Shown here piece after piece: positions 1 to 7,383 of a DNA stretch of 14,311 nucleotides. This DNA is from Clostridia bacterium. GTDB taxonomy: Bacteria > Bacillota > Clostridia > Christensenellales > UBA1242. The position numbers were made by a program, and so were the translations under genes. Each line of letters opens with the position of its first letter. The stretch's first letter is position 1. The notes under the pieces were generated by a model. The model was not told where the DNA came from and did not search any database. It saw only the letters and a list, made by a program, of their open reading frames with translations. The DNA lies in contig JAQVOQ010000025.1 of the NCBI GenBank assembly GCA_028702545.1, positions 1 to 14,311 on the forward strand, given 5' to 3'.

Positions 1-227
1 TTAACTAGTAATGCTCTTGCGCTTTCTGTAGGTTGTGCACCTTGAGCTATCCACGCATTTGCTTTGTCGTTATCTAAAGTAATAGTTGCTGGGTCTGTTA
101 ATGGATTGTAAGTTCCCAAAACCTCAATAAATTTACCATCTCTTGATGATCTTGAATCTGCTACTACCACGCGATAGAACGGAGCTTTTTTAGCGCCAAA
201 TCTTGCTAACCTAATTTTTACTGCCAT
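1..227 (-). CDS. rpsP: 30S ribosomal protein S16 (3' end outside window)
   Basis: Small-subunit ribosomal protein S16, which binds 16S rRNA in the body of the 30S subunit and is needed for its assembly. Translating the minus strand gives 75 residues before the window edge, beginning MAVKIRLARFGAKKAPFYRV, the classic S16 N-terminus. DSRSSRDGKFIEVLGTYNPL follows at residues 24-43. S16 is usually 80-90 residues, so only the last few codons are missing; the edge cuts the gene after Val75. The ATG has a strong Shine-Dalgarno (AAAGGAG, 236-242) eight bases upstream. It follows ffh by 57 bases, the usual ylxM-ffh-rpsP order, so it is probably co-transcribed, with a possible extra promoter in the gap. 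Identification is secure. Confidence 0.97.
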   Translation of the reverse strand, partial: MAVKIRLARFGAKKAPFYRVVVADSRSSRDGKFIEVLGTYNPLTDPATITLDNDKANAWIAQGAQPTESARALLV

Positions 228-253
228 GTTGATTTCTCCTTTAATGTGTTTTT

Positions 254-282
254 ATTATATATTAATTTTAAAAATTAATCTA
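254..282 (-). promoter_or_regulatory. Possible internal promoter and AT palindrome before rpsP
   Basis: The ffh-rpsP gap holds a perfect -10 hexamer (TATAAT, 254-259) with a poor -35 (TAGATT, 277-282) at 17 bases. It also holds an all-A/T inverted repeat: ATTAATTTT, one base, AAAATTAAT (261-279). The hexamer could give rpsP extra transcription. The stretch is nearly all A and T, however, so chance matches are likely, and the palindrome has no G-C pairs to make a stable terminator. Confidence 0.3.
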
Positions 283-284
283 AT

Positions 285-1604
285 TTAAAAGGGCATTTTA
301 GGCATGCCTTTTCCGCCTTTTAATTGTTTCATCATAAGTTTTGTTTGTTCAAATTGTTTAATTAATGCGTTTACTTCTTGAACTGTTGAAGCACTTCCTG
401 AGGCAATTCTTTGTTTTCTACTCGCCTTTAACAACTCCGGATTTAATCTTTCTTTTTTGGTCATTGATTGAATAATTGCTTTTTGCTTTAATATCTTTTT
501 TTCGTCTATATTTGCTACTGCTGACTTATATTTTCCCATACCCGGTATAAACCCTATTAAGTCGTTCATATTGCCCATTTTTTTAAGGCTCTCAAACTGA
601 AACAAATAATCCTCAAAAGTAAAACTGTTTTGTTTAAAAGCTTTCTCCATACGCTTTGCATCATCTTCCGTTATCGCCTCTTGTGCTTTTTCTATTAGAG
701 TTAGCACATCGCCTTTATCCAAAATTCTGCTAGCCATTCGCTCTGGATGAAAAACTTCAATATCGGTTAGTTTTTCCCCAATTCCGCTAAACTTAATCGG
801 CTTACCCGTAACGGCTTTTATGCTAAGTGCTGCTCCGCCTCTTGTGTCGCCATCAAGTTTTGTTAAAATAACGCCTGTAATATCTAATTTATTGTTAAAA
901 TTTTCTGCAACTGTTACAGCGTCTTGACCCGTCATAGCATCTACTGTTAATAGAATTTCTGTAGGTGTAATTTCCTTTTTAATGGCAATTAACTCACTCA
1001 TCAATTCTTCATCAATATGAAGCCTGCCCGCAGTATCTATAATAACTGTATCAAAACTAAATTTTTCGGCATATTTTAATGCTTCTTTAACTGTTTTTAA
1101 TGGTTTTTGAGTACCACGCTCAAACACTTCTATCGCAATGCTTTTACCTAACACTTGAAGTTGATTAATTGCCGCTGGTCTATAAATATCGCATGCTACA
1201 AGTAGGGGTTTTTTGCCTTGCTTTTTTAGCATTAGGGCAAGTTTACCTGCTATTGTGGTTTTACCCGCGCCTTGCAAACCACAAAGCATAATAGTTGTTG
1301 GTGGTTTGGGGCTAACTTCAAGTTTTGAAGCTGTGCCACCCATCAATGTAGTCAACTCTTCATTAACAATTTTAATAACTTGTTGAGCTGGAGTTAAACT
1401 CTTTAAAATGCTCTCGCCTAGTGCTTTTTCGCTAACCTTGTTTATAAAATTTTTTACAACCATAAAGTTAACATCGGCTTCTAGGAGTGCAATTTTAATT
1501 TCCCTCATCGCTTCTTTAATTTCTAACTCGGTTAATTTGCCTCTATTAGTAAGTTTAGAAAAAGTATGGTTTAATTTTTCGCTTATTGAACTAAAAATTG
1601 CCAT
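285..1604 (-). CDS. ffh: Signal recognition particle protein Ffh (SRP54)
   Basis: GTPase subunit of the signal recognition particle. With SRP RNA it binds signal sequences emerging from the ribosome and delivers the complex to FtsY at the membrane. The 439 residues show the full NG-M layout. A helical N domain covers about 1-95. The G domain has the P-loop GLQGAGKTT (109-117), DTAGR (190-194) and TKLDGD (248-253). A Met-rich M domain covers about 325-427, with GFIPGM in the finger loop (351-356) and the SRP-RNA motif RIASGSAST (399-407). The RNA motif normally reads GSG; here the second Gly is Ala405. The ATG starts two bases after the ylxM stop, with GGAGGG inside the last ylxM codons, so the two are translationally coupled. 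Length is normal for the family. Confidence 0.98.
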   Translation of the reverse strand: MAIFSSISEKLNHTFSKLTNRGKLTELEIKEAMREIKIALLEADVNFMVVKNFINKVSEKALGESILKSLTPAQQVIKIVNEELTTLMGGTASKLEVSPKPPTTIMLCGLQGAGKTTIAGKLALMLKKQGKKPLLVACDIYRPAAINQLQVLGKSIAIEVFERGTQKPLKTVKEALKYAEKFSFDTVIIDTAGRLHIDEELMSELIAIKKEITPTEILLTVDAMTGQDAVTVAENFNNKLDITGVILTKLDGDTRGGAALSIKAVTGKPIKFSGIGEKLTDIEVFHPERMASRILDKGDVLTLIEKAQEAITEDDAKRMEKAFKQNSFTFEDYLFQFESLKKMGNMNDLIGFIPGMGKYKSAVANIDEKKILKQKAIIQSMTKKERLNPELLKASRKQRIASGSASTVQEVNALIKQFEQTKLMMKQLKGGKGMPKMPF

Positions 1605-1606
1605 AA

Positions 1607-1951
1607 TTAACTACCCTCCCAAACATTTAATAAAGCTTTAAGTGCATCTTCAAACTCATTTTTTGTTATATGCCCTTCTTTGTTTTTAGCAATCAAACGC
1701 TCAACTATTTGTTTTTGAGAATTGTATTTGCTTACTAAACCCAAATTGTCCTCAAAGTTTTTTAATTGTTTTTCGCTTTTTTTCAAACTATCTAACACAG
1801 CTTGACGAGTGACGCCATAATTTTCGGCAATTTCGGCTAAAGTCATATTATCGTTATAATATTCTAGCAAAATTTGCTGTTTGTTTGGCGTTAATAGTTT
1901 GCCATAAAAATCGTTTAACAAGCTCATTTCAAAACTTTTTTCTAGGTTCAT
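1607..1951 (-). CDS. ylxM: YlxM/p13-like helix-turn-helix protein of the SRP operon
   Basis: Small helix-turn-helix protein (114 residues) encoded just before ffh in many Bacillota. The p13/YlxM family is a proposed component or regulator of the SRP pathway, but its molecular role is poorly defined. A sigma-70 region-4-like HTH can be read at about residues 21-62: LTPNKQQILLEYYNDNMTLA, then EIAENYGVTRQAVLDSLKK, the typical resemblance to a sigma-factor domain. The rest is charged helix. The chosen ATG has GAGG eight bases upstream (1960-1957), and a strong promoter lies just beyond. An internal Met at residue 9 is a less likely start. It is separated from ffh by two bases. Confidence 0.93.
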   Translation of the reverse strand: MNLEKSFEMSLLNDFYGKLLTPNKQQILLEYYNDNMTLAEIAENYGVTRQAVLDSLKKSEKQLKNFEDNLGLVSKYNSQKQIVERLIAKNKEGHITKNEFEDALKALLNVWEGS

Positions 1952-1975
1952 ATAAACCTCTTTATAAAAAATAAG

Positions 1976-1997
1976 TGTAAAGCATTTTTACTTTACA
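1976..1997 (-). repeat. Seven-bp inverted repeat at the ylxM transcription start
   Basis: TGTAAAG, an eight-base spacer, then CTTTACA. It lies just downstream of the ylxM -10 element and overlaps the predicted first transcribed base (about 1995). On the minus strand a T-rich stretch follows. It could be an operator at +1, a weak attenuator or terminator (only two G-C pairs), or chance in AT-rich DNA. Confidence 0.35.
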
Positions 1998-2001
1998 TCT
2001 T

Positions 2002-2030
2002 ATTCTATTATATTACATCAACATTGTCAA
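2002..2030 (-). promoter_or_regulatory. Sigma-A promoter of ylxM-ffh(-rpsP)
   Basis: The -35 TTGACA (2025-2030) is perfect and the -10 TAGAAT (2002-2007) matches five of six, at the optimal 17-base spacing. The first transcribed base should be near 1995, about 45 bases before the ylxM ATG. It lies 30 bases after the ftsY stop, with no convincing terminator between, so ftsY transcripts may also read through. Confidence 0.8.
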
Positions 2031-2059
2031 CATTTTTTTATACTTTGCGCAAAACTTTT

Positions 2060-2956
2060 TTATAAAATTGCGTCAATAAATTCTTTTGCATCAAATGGTC
2101 TCAAATCGTCTAACTTCTCGCCTACTCCAATAAATTTTATAGGCAAATTAAACTCAGCAATTATGCTAATTACAATTCCGCCTTTTGCCGTTCCGTCTAG
2201 TTTGGTTAAAATAATGCCGTCAAGTCCTACTGCTTCATCAAAATATTTTACTTGACTTAGTGCGTTTTGACCCGTTGTAGCATCCAAAACCAAGAATTTT
2301 TGAAAATGAGCTTCTTCGTAATTTTTTTCAACCGTTCTACTTATTTTTTTTAACTCTTCCATTAAGCCAACTTTATTATGCAATCTTCCCGCTGTGTCTA
2401 TTAACAAAACTTCAGTTTTTTTGGCTTTTGCACTAGCTATACCGTCAAACACTACTGCTGATGGGTCTGCTCCCGCCTCATGCTTTATTATTCTAACATC
2501 AACTCTTTTTGCCCATTCGACAAGTTGCTCAGTAGCCGCTGCCCTAAAAGTGTCTGCTGCTACTAAAACCGTTTGTTTTTTAAGGCTCTTAAAATAACTT
2601 GCAAGTTTACCTAAAGTTGTAGTCTTTCCAACTCCGTTAACGCCTACAATAAGCAGTGCTAATGGATAATCAAACTCTTTAACCTCAACTTTTTGTAACA
2701 TTTCAATTAAAACGCTTTTTAATAGTGATTTTACTTCTTTTGTTGTTTTTAATTTTTGTGCTTTTGCCTGACTATGCAATTTTTTAATAATTTCTTGTGC
2801 CGTTACAACAGATATATCCGAACTTATCAACACATATTCAAGCTCTTCATAAAACTCATCATTTAATTCTCCACTCGTAAATAATGCCTCAAGTTTTGAG
2901 CTTATAGCTTCGCGAGTACGCCTCAAACCATCAAAAAGGTTTTTGAAAAATCCCAC
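2060..2956 (-). CDS. ftsY: SRP receptor GTPase FtsY
   Basis: Membrane-associated receptor for the SRP. It pairs with Ffh in a twin-GTPase complex that hands ribosome-nascent chains to SecYEG. The 298 residues contain only the N and G domains; the long acidic A domain of E. coli FtsY is absent, as is usual in Bacillota. The first 20 residues (GFFKNLFDGLRRTREAIS) form an amphipathic basic helix suited to lipid binding. The G domain has GVNGVGKTT (105-113), DTFRAAA (135-141), DTAGR (187-191) and TKLDGTAKGG (251-260). The start is GTG, whose G is also the last base of the smc TAG stop. A GGGGGTG sequence precedes it, so translation is coupled to smc. It ends near DAKEFIDAIL, the normal FtsY terminus. 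Confidence 0.97.
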   Translation of the reverse strand: MGFFKNLFDGLRRTREAISSKLEALFTSGELNDEFYEELEYVLISSDISVVTAQEIIKKLHSQAKAQKLKTTKEVKSLLKSVLIEMLQKVEVKEFDYPLALLIVGVNGVGKTTTLGKLASYFKSLKKQTVLVAADTFRAAATEQLVEWAKRVDVRIIKHEAGADPSAVVFDGIASAKAKKTEVLLIDTAGRLHNKVGLMEELKKISRTVEKNYEEAHFQKFLVLDATTGQNALSQVKYFDEAVGLDGIILTKLDGTAKGGIVISIIAEFNLPIKFIGVGEKLDDLRPFDAKEFIDAIL

Positions 2957-5900
2957 TATTTTTCACCCCCAACTGCGGCAACGCTAACAGCCTCAGAAAG
3001 TTTAACCGAAACTATTTTGCTAATACCTTTTTCTTGCATTGTAACGCCATATAGTGCGTCTGCAAGTTCCATCGTTGGCTTACGGTGAGTGATAACAATA
3101 AATTGTGTTTCGTTTGAGAATTTGTGCAAATATTTTGCAAATCTTAACACATTGGCATCGTCTAACGCCGCTTCAATCTCATCTAGCAAACAGAAAGGCA
3201 TTGGTTTTAGTTTAAGTATTGCAAACAAAATTGCAATTGCTGTAAGTGCCCTTTCTCCGCCTGACAACAGAGTTATATTTTGTAATTTCTTTCCTGGTGG
3301 TTCAGCTATGATATCAATTCCTTGAGTTAATAAGTCACCTGATTCATCAGGTTCAGTAAGCACAAGTTCAGCATTTCCTCCGCCAAACAATTCTTTAAAT
3401 ACTTTGCTAAAATTAATTTTAATCTTTTCAAATTCTGTGTTAAAACGATTCAACATCTCTTCACTTAACTCATTAATTATTTTAGACAAATCATTTTTTG
3501 CTTTTGTCAAGTCTTCGGCTTGAGTAGAAAGATCATTATATCTCTCATCAAGCATTTTGCAATCCTCAATAGCATTAACATTTACATAGCCTAATTTATC
3601 AATCTCTCTTCGCGTTTTGTTGTAGTCAATAAGCCCACGTTTTAGGTCATATTCTTCTGCCTTATATGCTAAAGCTGATGAATAAGTTAACTCATATTCT
3701 TCCCAAATACGCTCTTGCATATTTTCAATGTCGGTATCTATTTTTGCTAAGTTTAACTCATCTTTATATTTTTTGTTTTGAAGAAGCGTTAACTCGCCTT
3801 GCAACTTATTTCTATCCTCTTCTAATTCTTGTTGATTATCTTGCAACGAGTTTTTATGAGCATTCAAACTGTCTAATTTTTCTTTTACTTCACTTAATTT
3901 TTTTCTAGCTATAACTGTTGCATCATCGCTCTCTTGTGTACTAATTAAATACTCCGCTTTTTCTAATTGAGAAGCGGTAAATTCAATTTTTTCTTTCAAT
4001 TCTTCAATGTTTGCTTCTAGCACAATTTGGCTTTCGTTTAACTCTAAAGTAGTTTCGTCTAAACTTAAAATTTCGCTGTTTAAACTAGCCATTTTGACCT
4101 TAACATTTGTCATATTTTCGTTAAATAAATCACGCTGTTTTTTAAGATTTTCAAATTGACCTTGGCGCTTTGCTATACTTCCCTCAGCCATATTTTTACT
4201 GCTATTTATGTTGTTTTGCAATGAATCTATACTAAAAATTTCATCTTCAATTTTGCTTATTTCGCCTTCCATACGCGTTTGTTCAGCTTTTAAAGTTTCA
4301 ATTTCTTCAAAAATAATATTGGTCGCTAAACTTAACTTTTCTAAGCCTTCTTTTAATGTTGCAAAATAAATTTTTGTGTTTTGCAAATTCTCGTTAACTT
4401 CTTTTATTTTTGTGCTTATTGCAGTTGTTGTTGCTATTAAAAGTTCTTTTTCTCTTAATGAGTCGGTAAGCTTAACATTAAGTTTTATAAGTTGCTCAAC
4501 AAGGTCGTTTATCTGCGTTTCTCTACCTATTAAACTTGTTACATTTGACTTTTTGCTACCGCCGGTAATTGAGCCTTGTGGATTAATAATATCGCCTTCT
4601 AAACTTACAATTCTAAAACTATATCTAGTTTCTTTAGCTAAGTTTATTGCATTTTCCAAACTATCAACAATAACGGTTGCACCGAGTAAATTTTTAAAAA
4701 TTCCATCTAATTTTTTATCGTAAGCTATAAGGTCAGACGCTATGCCAAAGGCACCATATCTTTTAAAGGTGCTCTTTAAATTATTGTCTATATATCTTGG
4801 TTTTACTGAAGTTATCGGTAAAAAAGTTGCACGGCCTAAATCGTTTTGTTTAAGATAATTTACTATGTATTTTGCATCAAGTTCATTTTCAGTTACAACG
4901 TTTTGAACAGCACTTCCAAGTGCCATTTCAACTGCAGTTTGATATCTTGCAGGCACGCTTATAAGATTTGCTACAACGCCAACAATTTTATTTTTAAGTT
5001 CTCTATTTGTTTCGCTATTTTGTAAAACTTTTTTAACACTATAATTAAAGCCTTCAAAATCTTTTTGCATTTCCTCTAGCACTTTTTTGCGGTGCTCTGA
5101 GTTGTTTATTGCATTTTTTATATTAACTAAATTATCGTTTACAGTATTCAAACTAAACACTTTTTCATTATGTTCCTCGGTTAATTTATCTAACTCAGAC
5201 TTTAACAAAATTTCATCTTCTTTAGTTTTATCAACAAGTTTTTGGTCCTTTTCTTTTTGCATTTTATGGTCTAAATATTTTTTGTCCTGTAACTTCAATT
5301 TTTCCGTTATATTTATTATTTGTTCAACCAAACTATTTTTTGAAGTCTGTAAACTCGCCTGCTTGCTTTTAACATCGCTAAGCTCGCCCATAGCGCTCAA
5401 CATTTGTTTTTGACTATCCGAAACTTCGCCTTCGCTTTCAGTCAACTCGTCTACAACTTGCAAATATTTACTGCTAATTTCGTCTGCTTGCTTTCTTAAC
5501 TCGCTTAAAACAACTTGATTTTCTTGTTTTTTGGCTTGCTTAGCGGCAACGCTTAAAATGGCTTCTTTTAACCCTTTTTCCTCAATTTCTAAAGATTTTT
5601 GAAAGCTAATCGCTTGCTCTTTTAGATAACTAATTTTTTCTCTTAAAACCTTAGTATCGCCTGAACGTTTTTCAAGCCCTACTGTTAAATTAAGCAGTTC
5701 ATCATTTAAGTTTTGAGTAGTTTTATCTATTTTTTTAATATCTTCAAAATTTTGATTAAACCTTGCATTTGCATTTAAATAATCCTGCTCACGAAGCGCA
5801 ATTTGCTCACTAAAACCCTCAATTTTTATATTAAGGTCTTGTTTTTGGTCGCTCGCTGAGTCGTATTGATAAATATAGTTATTTAACTCTAAATGTTTTA

Positions 5901-6564
5901 ACTCCTCTTTTAAAATTAAATATTGTTTAGCCGTTTCGGCTTGTTCTTTCATTGGATTTAATTGGCGTTCAATTTCTTTTATAATATCCTTAATTCTCAC
6001 CAAATTTTCTTGTGTTCTACCCAGTTTTCGCTCGGCTTCTTTTTTGCGTGCTTTAAAGCCAGAAATACCAGCTGCATCTTCAAAAATTGCACGCCTATCC
6101 TCAGGTTTTGAGTTTAGAATTTCGTCTACTTTTCCTTGTCCTATAATAGAATAACCATCTCTGCCTACTCCTGAGTTATAAAGCATATTTGTGACATCTT
6201 TTAGTCTGCATGTGTTTTTATTTATTGAATATTCGCTCTCGCCTGAGCGATATAACTTGCGCGAGATAATTACTTCCTCATAATCTACATCAAAAATGCG
6301 CTCCGTATTGTCAAAAACTAACGAAACCTCTGTGTAACTTAGACTTTTACGCTCAGTTGTTCCAGCAAAAATAACATCTTGCATGCTATTTCCACGCAAA
6401 AGTTTTGTTCTTTGTTCGCCTAAAACCCATCTAATTGCATCGGCAACATTACTTTTGCCACAACCATTTGGTCCAACAATTGCCGTAATACCATCTTCAA
6501 ATTCTATTTTTGTTTTATCCGCAAAGCTTTTAAAACCATATAGTTCAATTCTATTAAAACTCAA
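2956..6564 (-). CDS. smc: Chromosome partition/condensin protein SMC
   Basis: Condensin ATPase that extrudes DNA loops, acting with ScpA and ScpB in chromosome compaction and segregation. The 1202 residues are full length. The N-terminal head has the Walker A motif GPNGCGKSN (31-39), the Q-loop region GQGKVDEIL, and FEDAAGI (161-167). Long coiled coils cover about 170-520 and 675-1040. The hinge (about 525-670) ends with NPQGSITGGS. The C-terminal head has the signature LSGGERAL (from 1100), the Walker B motif PFCLLDEIEAALDDAN (from about 1123), and THRK. The start is TTG, preceded by AAGGGG (6573-6578) at eight bases, and an in-frame TAA upstream excludes a longer product. It has its own promoter and its stop overlaps the ftsY start. 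scpA and scpB are not in this window. Confidence 0.98.
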   Translation of the reverse strand: MSFNRIELYGFKSFADKTKIEFEDGITAIVGPNGCGKSNVADAIRWVLGEQRTKLLRGNSMQDVIFAGTTERKSLSYTEVSLVFDNTERIFDVDYEEVIISRKLYRSGESEYSINKNTCRLKDVTNMLYNSGVGRDGYSIIGQGKVDEILNSKPEDRRAIFEDAAGISGFKARKKEAERKLGRTQENLVRIKDIIKEIERQLNPMKEQAETAKQYLILKEELKHLELNNYIYQYDSASDQKQDLNIKIEGFSEQIALREQDYLNANARFNQNFEDIKKIDKTTQNLNDELLNLTVGLEKRSGDTKVLREKISYLKEQAISFQKSLEIEEKGLKEAILSVAAKQAKKQENQVVLSELRKQADEISSKYLQVVDELTESEGEVSDSQKQMLSAMGELSDVKSKQASLQTSKNSLVEQIINITEKLKLQDKKYLDHKMQKEKDQKLVDKTKEDEILLKSELDKLTEEHNEKVFSLNTVNDNLVNIKNAINNSEHRKKVLEEMQKDFEGFNYSVKKVLQNSETNRELKNKIVGVVANLISVPARYQTAVEMALGSAVQNVVTENELDAKYIVNYLKQNDLGRATFLPITSVKPRYIDNNLKSTFKRYGAFGIASDLIAYDKKLDGIFKNLLGATVIVDSLENAINLAKETRYSFRIVSLEGDIINPQGSITGGSKKSNVTSLIGRETQINDLVEQLIKLNVKLTDSLREKELLIATTTAISTKIKEVNENLQNTKIYFATLKEGLEKLSLATNIIFEEIETLKAEQTRMEGEISKIEDEIFSIDSLQNNINSSKNMAEGSIAKRQGQFENLKKQRDLFNENMTNVKVKMASLNSEILSLDETTLELNESQIVLEANIEELKEKIEFTASQLEKAEYLISTQESDDATVIARKKLSEVKEKLDSLNAHKNSLQDNQQELEEDRNKLQGELTLLQNKKYKDELNLAKIDTDIENMQERIWEEYELTYSSALAYKAEEYDLKRGLIDYNKTRREIDKLGYVNVNAIEDCKMLDERYNDLSTQAEDLTKAKNDLSKIINELSEEMLNRFNTEFEKIKINFSKVFKELFGGGNAELVLTEPDESGDLLTQGIDIIAEPPGKKLQNITLLSGGERALTAIAILFAILKLKPMPFCLLDEIEAALDDANVLRFAKYLHKFSNETQFIVITHRKPTMELADALYGVTMQEKGISKIVSVKLSEAVSVAAVGGEK

Positions 6565-6607
6565 AGTATTTACCCCTTAGTAGTTTGTCTTTATTTGCCT
6601 ATTTTCT

Positions 6608-6636
6608 AGTATACCATACGATGTAAAAAAATTCAA
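6608..6636 (-). promoter_or_regulatory. Sigma-A promoter of smc-ftsY, extended -10
   Basis: -35 TTGAAT (6631-6636), 17 bases, -10 TATACT (6608-6613), with the extended TG element in TGGTATACT. Transcription should begin near 6601, giving a leader of about 37 bases before the TTG start of smc. It lies just downstream of the rnc terminator. Confidence 0.8.
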
Positions 6637-6647
6637 TGTTAAACGGT

Positions 6648-6676
6648 AAAAAAATAGGCATTTTTATCCTATTTTT
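6648..6676 (-). terminator. Intrinsic terminator after rnc
   Basis: AAAAATAGG and CCTATTTTT (6650-6658 and 6668-6676) form a nine-bp stem with a nine-base loop, followed on the minus strand by an unbroken T run. It begins 26 bases after the rnc stop. The stem has only two G-C pairs, so termination may be partial. The A/T symmetry would also allow function on the plus strand, but no plus-strand gene ends here. Confidence 0.6.
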
Positions 6677-6702
6677 ACACTATTATTGTTATTTTTTTGA
6701 AT

Positions 6703-7380
6703 TTATAAAAGCTTTTTTAGTGCGTTTTGAGCAGCAATATTTTCGGCTTCTTTTTTGCTACCGCCTTTGCCTTTACCTAAAACTTTTTTGTTTAACAGTA
6801 CTTCAACGCTAAAAATTGGCTCGTGTGGTGGTCCATCTTTTTTTATTAAGTTATATTCTAACACATTTTTAGGGCTAACTTGAGTTACCTCTTGCAACTG
6901 CGTTTTATAATCTTTTGTATTGCTAATTAACTCATTGACTAGTGAAGTTGAATAATGTAATTTTTGCATAACAAATTGATAAGCTTCATCAAAACCAGCG
7001 TCTAAATAAATGCTAGCCAAAATAGCTTCAAATAAATTGGCTTGAATAGATGCTGAGGTGTTTTTTGTATTATTTTTAGCATATTTTAAAAAGCCTATTA
7101 TCTGCATTTGTTTAACCGCTTGACTTAAATTTTTTGTACTTACAACATAAGAGCGAATTTTGCTTAAAATTCCCTCTGCTAAATCAAATTTTTCATACAA
7201 ATATTTTGTCGTAGACAAGTGCAAAACACTATCGCCTAAAAACTCTAATCTTTCGTTACTTTTTTCGGCATTTAAGTTGCCATAAGATGAGTGCGTAAAA
7301 GCTAGGTTTAACAGTTCTTTATTTTTAAAATTATAACCCAATTTACTTTCTATTTCGTTAATTTGTTGTTTGTTAAACAT
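6703..7380 (-). CDS. rnc: Ribonuclease III
   Basis: Double-strand-specific endoribonuclease that processes 16S/23S rRNA precursors and structured RNAs; it acts as a homodimer in the cytoplasm. The 225 residues have the usual two domains. The RNase III domain (about 1-150) carries NERLEFLGDSVL (42-53), giving the acidic residues E43, E46 and D50. The double-stranded RNA-binding domain (about 157-225) ends GKGKGGSKKEAENIAAQNAL. The second half of the metal site normally reads A-D-x-x-E-A; here it is ANLFEA (114-119), so the Asp is Asn115 while Glu118 is kept. The ATG lies three bases after the plsX stop, with AAGGA inside plsX. rnc commonly follows acpP in this cluster, but here directly follows plsX. 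Confidence 0.97.
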   Translation of the reverse strand: MFNKQQINEIESKLGYNFKNKELLNLAFTHSSYGNLNAEKSNERLEFLGDSVLHLSTTKYLYEKFDLAEGILSKIRSYVVSTKNLSQAVKQMQIIGFLKYAKNNTKNTSASIQANLFEAILASIYLDAGFDEAYQFVMQKLHYSTSLVNELISNTKDYKTQLQEVTQVSPKNVLEYNLIKKDGPPHEPIFSVEVLLNKKVLGKGKGGSKKEAENIAAQNALKKLL

Positions 7381-7383
7381 AAT

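Noticed and set aside
261..279. All-A/T inverted repeat between ffh and rpsP as a terminator
   Set aside because: It has no G-C pairs and rpsP follows as part of the same conserved operon, so termination here is unlikely.
2044..2053. Ten-base palindrome TTTGCGCAAA just after ftsY
   Set aside because: It has no loop and no clean stem-plus-T-run arrangement, so it is not a convincing terminator; a short palindrome can occur by chance.
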